The notes under the pieces: generated by a model | What the model was told of the DNA's origin: nothing | What the model saw: the letters and a program-made list of their open reading frames with translations, nothing else | The model's database searches: none | Program-made: the position numbers and the translations under genes | Shown: piece after piece, positions 1 through 7,498 of the stretch | How positions within the stretch are numbered: position 1 is the stretch's first letter | Layout of the letters: each line of letters starts with the position of its first letter | Assembly (NCBI GenBank): GCA_958430865.1 | Contig: CAUDNR010002779.1 | Location: 29,522 to 58,082, forward strand | Direction: 5' to 3' | Source of the DNA: Entrophospora sp. SA101 | Lineage: Eukaryota > Glomeromycota > Glomeromycetes > Entrophosporales > Entrophosporaceae | DNA length: 28,561 bases

Positions 1-432
1 TTTAAAAATCAATATTGGAGAACAGTATCAGTAAGATATATGGAGATACAGCTTAAAGAACAATGTTGGGAAGAAGAAGGTAGACAATTTAGCAACTACA
101 TAGGTACTGATGACTATAAAAAACACAACAACAAAATGAGATTTTTAGATGGGAAATGTAATGAATCCTTTTATAAACTAGTAGAAGTAGAAAGATGCAT
201 GTTACAAAATAAATTAATCAGAAGAAGAGAAAGAGGTGATGTATTAAATCGTATCAATCATGTTAATAATAAGAGTGGGTGGTTGCATCCCTGGTCAGAA
301 TATGAAATAGAAGAAATGATTAATCCTATAGATGATGAACTTAATATATTTTTAGATTCAAATAGGGTAATAAATTCTCAGCTACTCGATCCATGTATAA
401 TCCTGGTTTTGCTACTCTTTGTCTGCATGTAA
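1..432 (+). CDS. Partial uncharacterised protein, open at the window edge
   Basis: The reading frame is open from base 1, with the first ATG at 40, so the true start may lie outside the window. The translated part is charged and hydrophilic (many E, K, R, N) with the phrases SGWLHPWSEYEIEEM and NPIDDELNIFL. Its last 15 or so residues turn abruptly hydrophobic (ILVLLLFVCM), which looks like read-through into non-coding DNA after the real end or an exon boundary. I recognise no domain. It lies convergent to a broken DUF7869 transposon gene, so it may be transposon-derived, but that is inference from context only. It could equally be a pseudogene end. Confidence 0.35.
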   Translation, partial: FKNQYWRTVSVRYMEIQLKEQCWEEEGRQFSNYIGTDDYKKHNNKMRFLDGKCNESFYKLVEVERCMLQNKLIRRRERGDVLNRINHVNNKSGWLHPWSEYEIEEMINPIDDELNIFLDSNRVINSQLLDPCIILVLLLFVCM

Positions 433-1922
433 ATTTCACATTTTGTTTGAGGAAAATAGCCAAAGGTTTTTTTGAATTTTTCTTTTTTCCCCTATATGCA
501 TAAGGAAAATGGCACTTATAAGAACTAGTTCTTCAATTAAACCTTCCTTTAAAGCAAGAAAATTTTCTTTAGCTGGTGACAAGAAAGCAACTTCAAATCT
601 TCAAGGAGAGCCTCAAAAGTTTCCTGAAGAAGGTTCTGTTAGTTTATTTCTTTTGCTTTTTTCAAACTTTTCAACTGCTGCTGTTTCTTGTTCAGTTCCT
701 TCAAACCCAATTATTTTATAAGAAACACCATAGTCATTTGGCTCAACAATAGTGTTTTCTCAGAATTTCTTAAAACATTCTGCAAAAGAAATATTAAAAT
801 TACCAATTTCATAAATGCCTGCTGATCTAGTTGGCATAAGAACTTCAAATGATTTTTAAGGGATGGCCTTTTTGTTGAGAAACTTGTTTGATCAAACAAT
901 GAAGACAATTAACTTTATTTTGATTCATATGTTAATGTTTTTGATATTAATTATTTTTACTGTAAGTTTGCTTTGGACAAGTAATATCTTTATATTTATC
1001 TTTCACAAATGGATAAAATAGATAAAGCTTTAATTCTTCAAAATATCTGCTTTCTTGATTTTCAATAAATTGAACTCAACAAAAGGTCCATTAGCAACTT
1101 CTTGAACTTTACTTTGCCAAGATTAGATTCTTCAAAAAGAAAATGTTGATATTTCTGAATGCTTGGTAATTTCTTAAAATAAATTCCCAAAATAGCTTTA
1201 ATATATAAATATTGAAAGACTTTTCCACCTTTATAACACTGTGCTTTATTTAATCCTGTTGGACTAGACTTTTTCACCACCTAAATCACATGATCTAGAC
1301 AATCTACTCTTGTTTTTCTGTAGAGTTTTTTAATCAGGCCAAAACTACCATCACATTTGAATTTGGTATGTCCAGGAATCATGAAATTCAATTCAATACT
1401 TTCATAATATCCACAAATTACTAAATATAAATAGAACCAAATTGTTACATTATTTTTATTCTGTCCACCAGCATTATCACAAGTAATCTTTAAATGCTTT
1501 TCACCTTTGTTCAATTTTTTAATTCCATCAAAGATCATACTAAGGGTGCCATTGAGTCCTTTTCCTATAATTTCATTTTCATCAAGGACATAATTAATTT
1601 GTTCCCTTATTGCTTCATCTTGAATACTAAATAAATGAACTTTGCGTGGACTAAGATAATAAATTAATTGCTTCTTTTTACAATCTACTGCTCTTGATGT
1701 TGTAGTTACTCCAAGACTTGTATCTATTGAGTCTAAATAGAGTACAAGGTCAAACTTAAAAGAGTTAATTTTTGTATTATTTAAAACAAGAAGAAGATAA
1801 CACATGAACACCATTACATTCAAATGGCCAAGCTGCCAAATAGAGCTGGTCAACAAACCCCTTCAAGCTTGGTTCTATTTCTTGGAGTAATCTTTGTATT
1901 TCATCAAAATTGTATATAGGAC

Positions 1923-2124
1923 TATGGTTGCTTGCCAAAACTTCTCTGGAAATCAATCAGCAGAGTTTTGGCAGGTAACACACTAATTGTTTGTTAGAGT
2001 TTCAGCAGAGTTTTGCATTTAGGGATTTCAACAATTAGCAGAGTTTTGGCAGGTTACACACTAATTTTTAATTAGAATTTCGGCAGAGTTTCAGCAGTCA
2101 TTAAGAGGTTTCAACAAGCAACCT
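1923..2124. mobile_element. 202-bp TIR element (MITE-like) with 10-bp target duplication
   Basis: The ends form an imperfect inverted repeat: GGTTGCTTGCCAAAAC at 1926-1941 and its near-complement GTTTCAACAAGCAACC at 2108-2123. Identical 10-bp direct repeats TATATAGGAC flank it at 1913-1922 and 2125-2134. It sits inside the DUF7869 pseudogene, whose reading sense stops at one side and resumes at the other. It has no coding capacity. Most of the interior is a 78-bp tandem duplication. The long target duplication points to a hAT- or Mutator-like mobiliser rather than Tc1/mariner; the family is inference. Confidence 0.75.
1959..2116. repeat. 78-bp tandem duplication inside the TIR element
   Basis: The phrase AGCAGAGTTTTGGCAGGT begins at 1959 and again at 2037. 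Both units continue with ACACACTAATT and a later GGTTTCAACAA or GATTTCAACAA, so the unit is 78 bp repeated twice with moderate divergence. Shorter CAGCAGAGTTT echoes lie within each unit and may be transposase-binding repeats. Confidence 0.8.
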
Positions 2125-2370
2125 TATATAGGACCTTGATGGCTCTAGTGAAATCAATCTTTTCACTTACCTCTTCCTCTTCCTCTTCCCCTTCTGCATC
2201 TGTGGTTTTTACTCTCCTAGGTTCTCTTTTTAAAAGATTTTCTACAAAATTCATATAACATATGTTACATAAAACAACATGCTACCTTCACTAAGTTGTT
2301 GTTCTTAGCTTCTTTCCATCTATTGCCTTTCGTTGATGAAATTTAGCTGATTCAGTGGTTTTACATTCTG

Positions 2371-2505
2371 TGCAACTATACATGAAGTCGAAATGTTTCG
2401 ACTTGAAGCAACTACATAGTAAAAATCAGTTTTGACCTTATTTCGACCCTATTTTGACCAGATCTGCAAATGGTCAAAATAGTTTCGACTTCATGTATAG
2501 TTGCA
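2371..2505. mobile_element. 135-bp inverted-repeat element, copy 1
   Basis: Perfect 23-bp inverted ends lie at 2371-2393 (starting TGCAACTATACATGAAG) and 2483-2505. The left end is followed by a second self-complementary block (AAGTCGAAATGTTTCGACTT). The interior has alternating TTTTGACC/TTTCGACC units with GGTCAAAA in opposite sense. It is non-coding. No clear target-site duplication was seen. A second copy, identical over 117 bp, lies at 3034-3150. Confidence 0.7.
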
Positions 2506-2541
2506 ACCAGGTGTCACAAACCATTTTTATATGTCGCAAAT

Positions 2542-2555
2542 ATGGTTGCAACCAT
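2542..2555. repeat. 14-bp perfect palindrome
   Basis: ATGGTTGCAACCAT is fully self-complementary. It lies 36 bases after the inverted-repeat element at 2371-2505 and shares the GTTGCA of that element's end, so it may be a remnant of a related terminus. Confidence 0.5.
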
Positions 2556-3033
2556 CACCAAGAATTGCAGCCAGCATCTATATTATGGTGTGGTTGACAT
2601 TGTTGTGATTAAATTCAAGCCATTATAAAAAAATAGTTAATCTATAATACACTTATGTGTTAACCCTCACTGAAATTGTGTAGAAGGTGCATAGAATGTT
2701 ATCCTGATGAGATCGATGGATGAAATTTTGTCAATATTATTCTTACAACTAGAATATTTTAATTAATAAAAACCCCATTTTTTAAAACCTGATCTTTTAC
2801 AATAATTTGATTCAGATGTCTTGCAGTTCAATCACTTGTTGTTTGATAAAATTTAAAGCTTCAAAATTTTTAATGAAATTTTATTTTTAAAAAGAAAAAA
2901 TTTTTATTGAAATAATTATATGTAGTTACTATAACACCCAAAACTCACATCAGTTTTTAAAACAGTCATAGGCTAAATACAGTGGTTTAAATGAAAACAA
3001 TTTAACAAATAAATAATCTTGTATGATCTAATT
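2556..3033. other. Non-coding AT-rich spacer
   Basis: This stretch lies between the two copies of the inverted-repeat element. No reading frame, RNA gene or clear repeat could be supported in it. Confidence 0.5.
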
Positions 3034-3157
3034 TGAAGTCGAAATGTTTCGACTTGAAGCAACTACATAGTAAAAATCAGTTTTGACCTTATTTCGACCC
3101 TATTTTGACCAGATCTGCAAATGGTCAAAATAGTTTCGACTTCATGTATATGTGCAA
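3034..3157. mobile_element. Inverted-repeat element, copy 2 (left end degraded)
   Basis: Bases 3034-3150 match 2383-2499 of copy 1 without a difference that I can see. The right end (to GTGCAAC at 3157) is nearly intact with small changes, while the outermost dozen bases of the left end are replaced by unrelated sequence. It is non-coding. Confidence 0.7.
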
Positions 3158-3400
3158 CATTTAATTTCAAGCATTTTTTCTTCAAGTAAATCATATTATG
3201 AAAGTTGTGGGATTCAAACAGATTCAAAAAATATGATAACAACAAAGTGTAAAGCTTCAAGTTTGTGTAATTATTTACACATGATTTATTGCAAGAATGG
3301 GCTACATGATACCCTTGTAAAAGTATTTTAAACTGTATAAAAAAAATTGAAATCAATTGTGAAAATCCATTCCTTATATAGGACGATCTCTCCTGTTATT

Positions 3401-3640
3401 TTACCTCGCCGGGTGGATGATTTTAGCGAATTTTCCGTCGGAATTTGTCCAGCCTAGGGTTAACCTATTCCACCACAGTCCAGGTAAGATAGGATAAGCC
3501 TTTCGGAAAATGTCCGCATTAGGTGAATTAATTTCTATATACTTTCTACCATCAAAATTGGAATAATTTTGACCATCAAAATCACCAAACAAATTTGGGC
3601 TGCATGTATAGTCACAAATCAACCTTGATGAAGTAGACAT
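3401..3640 (-). CDS. Small hypothetical protein
   Basis: A true ATG at 3640 opens a 79-residue frame rich in polar and aromatic residues, with GLWWNRLTLGWTNSDGKF near the end. Its DNA has clearly higher GC than the surroundings, which fits a coding or transposon origin. The last codons (GCGAGGTAAAA) contain a possible splice donor just before the stop, so the frame may be a first exon rather than a complete gene. No domain is recognised. It could also be a transposon fragment. Confidence 0.35.
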   Translation of the reverse strand: MSTSSRLICDYTCSPNLFGDFDGQNYSNFDGRKYIEINSPNADIFRKAYPILPGLWWNRLTLGWTNSDGKFAKIIHPAR

Positions 3641-3763
3641 TTTAGGAAAGGACGTAGTAAACTAATAAAAATAATAAGTAAATGAGTCAGTAGTTCTCTG
3701 ACACATTTCATCAACAACCACTTCGTAATAACAGAATTGACTTGAGCATAGGTATGTTTACAT

Positions 3764-4096
3764 TTATAAATCTTTTATTTCAATGCTGTTAAATTCTACA
3801 ATTGACAAATCTTCAACTGATTTTTTAGATTCCGTAACATCATCTGTATTGCAGTATAAACTATCATCATCACTCTCAGCACCATCACCACAGACATTTT
3901 GATCAATACCAACAGCATTATCATAATTATCACCATCATCATTCATGCCTTCTTCAATCTCCATTTTCTGATATAGATATTCGATATTCTTTTCTTTTGC
4001 GCATTCTTGAATAAATCTCCAATACTTGGCGGAAGAGGTTCTTAAAGTTTCAATATATGAATAAAATGCTTTTGATGTATTAATAAATTTCTTATA
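3764..4096 (-). pseudogene. Last-exon fragment of an unknown acidic protein
   Basis: A splice acceptor (ACATTTACAG, ending at 4097) precedes an open frame without an initiating ATG: YKKFINTSKAFYSYIETL, then KYWRFIQECAKEKNIEYLYQ, then an acidic Asp/Asn/Glu tail ending IEFNSIEIKDL and a TAA at 3764-3766. An internal ATG at 3964 starts only the tail, so taking it as the start would lose the conserved-looking first half. No upstream exon joins in phase: the nearest candidate (4422-4660, same strand) would give the wrong frame. It is therefore best read as a gene remnant. Function unknown. Confidence 0.4.
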
Positions 4097-4164
4097 CTGT
4101 AAATGTCAATATAATTTTAAAAAATCTCAGAAAAAATCATTAGAAAACTTTTTTAGTATATAAT

Positions 4165-4282
4165 TATATTAACGCAAAGCTCTCGATGAGAGTGGCTAAT
4201 ATAATACCAGCAAAGCAAATTTCGTTTTTCTTTTTTTACATTAATATATTAACCAAGGCTTTCAACGAAAGTGATATAATAT
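4165..4282. repeat. Two related hairpin repeats with a compensating base-pair change
   Basis: Two units about 79 bases apart share the frame TATTAAC..CAA.GC..[hairpin]..AATAT. The first (4179-4193) is GCTCTC-GAT-GAGAGT and the second (4258-4272) is GCTTTC-AAC-GAAAGT. The two stems differ at one position, and the partner base differs with it (C-G versus T-A), so pairing is kept while the loop is not. They lie between the two gene fragments at 3764-4096 and 4422-4660. Role unknown. Confidence 0.5.
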
Positions 4283-4421
4283 ATTTAACATACATGCTGG
4301 TCAGAAAATTTGATGCGCGCAATCAAGAAACGTTATTTGTGTGGCCATCACGCAGATAATAACTTTAGAAAGACCAGAATTCCATCATTACAGCAAATTA
4401 AGTCATCCTCGATACACTTAC

Positions 4422-4660
4422 TAAATCATTATTAAAAAAACGATACTTCCATCATAGTTGTTCTTGAAAATAGCATTAATTTGCACTACTTCACTTCTAA
4501 AAGTCAATTGCTTTCTCAAGGCTAAAAATATATAAAAATTGTAAATATCTTGTTGTATTAATGAGTTTTTCACTAATGCTTGGTATGACTTTAAAAGGTC
4601 TTTGACGGGTAAGTTAGTCATTATTAATTTTTGATAAATTGCAAAGGTGAGAAATTTTTC
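4422..4660 (-). pseudogene. Exon-like fragment of an unknown gene
   Basis: The frame reads EKFLTFAIYQKLI, then from an ATG at 4621 MTNLPVKDLLKSYQALVKNS and on to FRSEVVQINAIFKNNYDGSIV. A possible acceptor (GCATAG) precedes it near 4660. A good donor (GTAAGTG) starts at 4421, just before the in-frame stop. The composition is protein-like, but no domain is recognised and neither neighbouring exon joins in frame. It could belong to the same former gene as 3764-4096. Confidence 0.35.
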
Positions 4661-4799
4661 TATGCAATATCAGTATTTACGCCAAGGAATCTAAAAATAA
4701 TTTCGTTGCTCTGATAATGTGATAAACTTATTTTATTATTTCGGACCTAAATATGTGTGTTACAAGATACAAATATCAACTGATTTGTGATACTTATCT

Positions 4800-5035
4800 G
4801 TGGAGACCCATCTACAATTATGCTTCCACTGCTATGCTTTTATCTGGAAAATTTGATACGGTTTTTTCCCATTCCTTCATAAGGTCATCGAGTCATGCAG
4901 TACTTAAACGACTTTCTAGTATACCACGACGCAATAATTCTTCACCGATCAGCCTATCCCGATCAGTTAAAAATTTATGATATTTTCTAGGACCTTCCTT
5001 TCTTTCTATTGCACCTTGATAAAAACGTATATCTC
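4800..5035 (-). pseudogene. Unknown coding relic with in-frame stops
   Basis: Read on the minus strand from about 5035 the sequence gives FYQGAIERKEGPRKYHKF, LTDRDRLIGEELLRRGILES, a TGA, then LDDLMKEWEKTVSNFPDK and SIAVEA before more stops. The hydrophilic, helix-like composition and the single clean frame suggest former coding DNA. No family is recognised. An open frame on the plus strand here (4753-4980) is judged to be a shadow. Confidence 0.35.
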
Positions 5036-5041
5036 AACATA

Positions 5042-5735
5042 ATGACTGATGGAAGTGTCAGTGTAAATCTGAGAAAAGTGACAAAATAAAAATAAGTACA
5101 CATGAATTTGGTGATGATGAAAAATTTTACCCTTTGAAGGTGATCGATCATGTAATGGATCAGATCCAGGTCATGGCAATGAGAAAATGGTATTAGTTGG
5201 CAGGATTTATTAGAATTGGAATAAAAGAAACTTGAGTTAAAAATAATAATACCAGTTTCAAATATTCCAAGTAGTAAGGTATTATAATAAGCTAATTTTA
5301 ACATTAATATTAATGATTTGTCTCTATTTTTATAGATATGTCAAAGCCATCATGTTCTTCAATTGATGGCTATATACATTATCTCATATATATTTTCAAT
5401 ATAAACAACAGATTCTTGAATTTTATGGAGAAAGAAAATGGTCTAGAAGACATATTAATAAACAAAAGGCCTATGATAAAATATATGAGCGAATTACAAA
5501 TAACGATAAAAAAACAATGGTGGCGTTTAGGAATTGTGGTTTTTCCAAGTCATACTCAGGACACGTCGAGTAAGAGATGTAGAACAAGCAGGATATGTTG
5601 TGTGACGTGTTTTGGTCCGACTAAATGTCTTTAATTACTTATGTTATTTGTTTTCCATAGATTATTTATTGGAAATCGCAATGCTAATGCAGCTCGTAAT
5701 ATAAGGACTTTTTTTGTTTATAAATCAAAGATGCT
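5042..5735 (+). pseudogene. Decayed Fanzor (TnpB-like RNA-guided nuclease) gene
   Basis: Separated pieces in changing frames resemble the C-terminal half of eukaryotic Fanzor proteins. MTDGSVSV starts at 5042. NGSDPGHGNEK follows (RuvC-I DPG motif, Asp codon at 5163). Then SSIDGYIHYLIYIF (from about 5350), and after a frame change at about 5395 QYKQQILEFYGERKWSRR, NKQKAYDKIYERITN and KKTMVAFRNCGFSKSYSGH. A further frame change gives RTRRVRDVEQAGYVV. Beyond a damaged zinc-ribbon region, RLFIGNRNANAARNI (from 5661) matches the family's terminal NRDxNAARNI motif with the catalytic Asp changed to Asn. The motif order is that of the family; stops, frame changes and loss of the CxxC pairs show it is dead. 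The assignment is from remembered motifs, not a search. Confidence 0.6.
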
Positions 5736-5769
5736 TTAGGAGGACAAATAATTAATATTTATTTTTTAT

Positions 5770-5781
5770 CACGCCGGCGTG
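5770..5781. repeat. GC-rich 12-bp palindrome
   Basis: CACGCCGGCGTG is fully self-complementary and stands out in AT-rich DNA just beyond the Fanzor relic. It might mark a transposon end, but no partner sequence was found. Confidence 0.4.
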
Positions 5782-6264
5782 GTTGTTGCAGGATGTAAAA
5801 CCAACCATCTAGAGTCTTTTGGTAGAGACAATGACGCGTGATTATAAAGTTATGGTCAGCGTCTTGGAATAGAATGATACTTAAATCAGACATAACTTAC
5901 ATATACTTAATTTTAACCCAATCTGCTGAATACTTTTTTTACAAAAAACTTAGAAAAAAGAATATTTTATTGGAAACTTGTAAATGGATATGAGGGAGTA
6001 GATTGCCAGTGATATTATAAAATCGATGATGAATGTAAAGATATTTAATATTGATGAATGTAAAGATAAAATTAATTTAATTAATATTATAATCATTAAA
6101 CAACCCTGTTATTTTTATTGAGCTCTGATATATTGAAAAATCCAATAATATAAATAAATGAATATAAAAATAAATATACTAATAATATGTAAGAATATAT
6201 GTAATTTTTTTTTTAGCTGATTGTTGTAGAATAAAAAATTTTTTATTTTGCATACAATAATTTC
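5782..6264. other. Intergenic, AT-rich
   Basis: This lies between the Fanzor relic and the end of the REEP-like gene. The part next to 6264 is T-rich on the plus strand and should hold the 3' UTR of that minus-strand gene. No other feature is supported. Confidence 0.5.
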
Positions 6265-7236
6265 TCATACTATGTTTACTCGATAAGGCCTTACCTTTGT
6301 TGTCTCATACATTGCAATATCTTTTTTCCAAATATCTTCTGTATTAAGTTCATTTTTTAAAGAAGTTGTTATTGATGCATTACTTATTTCTAAAGATGAC
6401 GATTTATCATTGTTGTGGTGGTGGTTGTTGTTATTATATGATTGTTCTAATATTTCATCTGATGATGATGATGATGATCTTTGATTATTTATATTATTTA
6501 TAGTAGTAAATGATTTTTTATTTATTAAAGGTTTAATTATTGATTCAAATATTACAGTAGCACCTTTAAATCTATCATTTTGTGCCCAATAAAGAAATAA
6601 TAATTTGAAAATATTATAACCAGGAAATAATTTAAGTAGTGATCCAGACCAATAATCTGCAATCTGTAACCATCCATAAATTGTCCAATATGTTAACCAT
6701 TGTTTTTTTTCTTTATCTGTTGTTGAAGAAAAAGAAGAAACTGTTCTTTTTCTTCTTCCATCTTTATTATTATCATCATTTTTATCATCATCGTCATCAT
6801 CATTGTTATTATTATCATCTGATTTTTCCTTTCCTTTTTTTTCTTCTACTTTTTCTTCTTCATTACCGATAATCTTCATTGATCGATAAGTTGGATAAAC
6901 TACACCGATCAAATTACATAGTAAATATAATGATCTGTTATACATATTTTTAACGGTTAATCCTGTGAATATTATCAATAAAATAAAAAGATAAAATCTT
7001 GATATTCCAAGTTTAACAAGTCCTGAAAATAACCAATTCTTATTACATCTATTTTCAAATGTTGATACGTGGCTTATAACCTCTTGACGAATAAAATTAG
7101 TTAATGGTGTAAGATTTAAAGGACTCAAGATTTCAATATTTGTGAGTAAACAGTCAAGTGTAGCAGTTGTTGGTAAATTTTCACTGGACGAGGACGACAT
7201 TTTTCGCTTTGCATTATCATCATTTACTAAATTCAT
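6265..7236 (-). CDS. REEP/Yop1-like (TB2/DP1/HVA22) ER-shaping membrane protein
   Basis: A single-exon frame of 323 residues with ATG at 7236. Residues about 81-120 hold two close hydrophobic segments (FYLFILLIIFTGLTV and LYLLCNLIGVVYPTY), and residues 180-240 give WLTYWTIYGWLQIADYWSG, FPGYNIFKLLFLYW and an FESIIKPL tail. This is the TB2/DP1/HVA22 pattern: paired reticulon-like hairpins that bend tubular ER membrane. Family members are usually 180-220 residues. This one has an unusual acidic Asp/Asn/Lys insert (about 125-165) between the two hairpins and a Ser/Asn/His-rich C-terminal extension. It lies 263 bases downstream of Hsp70 A on the same strand. No frame damage was seen, so it is probably functional. 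Confidence 0.85.
   Translation of the reverse strand: MNLVNDDNAKRKMSSSSSENLPTTATLDCLLTNIEILSPLNLTPLTNFIRQEVISHVSTFENRCNKNWLFSGLVKLGISRFYLFILLIIFTGLTVKNMYNRSLYLLCNLIGVVYPTYRSMKIIGNEEEKVEEKKGKEKSDDNNNNDDDDDDKNDDNNKDGRRKRTVSSFSSTTDKEKKQWLTYWTIYGWLQIADYWSGSLLKLFPGYNIFKLLFLYWAQNDRFKGATVIFESIIKPLINKKSFTTINNINNQRSSSSSSDEILEQSYNNNNHHHNNDKSSSLEISNASITTSLKNELNTEDIWKKDIAMYETTKVRPYRVNIV
6755..6850. repeat. Trinucleotide-rich low-complexity tract in the REEP-like gene
   Basis: Runs of ATC/TTA triplets on the plus strand encode the Asp/Asn tract of the REEP-like protein on the minus strand. Such tracts change length easily. The frame stays open through it. Confidence 0.6.
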
Positions 7237-7498
7237 GTTTTATTTACTAAACAAAAAACGTGATATAAAATATAAAAAAAAAAATTCATACATATATGTA
7301 ACACTTGCAAATGAAAAAATGTAAAAATGAATGAAAAAATAAAAATGTAAAAAAAAAATGATACAAAATATTTTATATTTATATAACTATATATATAGCT
7401 GAGTCAAATATTTTTAATTATTGTAATGTTTTTTTTTATAAAATATTTTTAATTTGATTTCTATAAAATCGTAATTCATTGTTTTAGTTATTATTTCC

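Larger units (their letters stand above)
490..2254 (-). pseudogene. Broken DUF7869-type transposon protein
   Basis: A probable start at 2254 gives MNFVENLLKREPRR followed by a Glu-rich stretch (about 2175-2195) and a stop at 2111-2113. That stop is supplied by an inserted 202-bp TIR element (1923-2124). Coding sense resumes at about 1918 (NFDEIQRLLQEIEPSLKG), changes frame near 1800-1860, and carries the core (1281-1856) with ITCDNAGGQNKNN and IPGHTKFKCDGSFGLIKK, the signature I associate with the DUF7869 DDE-like domain common in mycorrhizal-fungus transposons. An in-frame TAG at 1281-1283 interrupts it, the same frame continues to 1062, then a further frame change leads to ENQESRYFEELKLY. 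A decayed C-terminal part follows (about 500-850, with two stops near 610-640). At least three frame changes and several stops make it a pseudogene. Confidence 0.75.

Noticed and set aside
1959..2116. Possible CRISPR-like repeat array
   Set aside because: There are only two 78-bp units without spacers, inside a TIR element with target duplications; the DNA is eukaryotic.
4753..4980. 75-residue plus-strand frame
   Set aside because: The opposite strand gives a more protein-like reading (EELLRRGILES and neighbours), so this is taken as its shadow.
6639..6872. Plus-strand frame rich in Phe, His and Tyr
   Set aside because: It is a shadow of the acidic insert of the REEP-like gene on the other strand.
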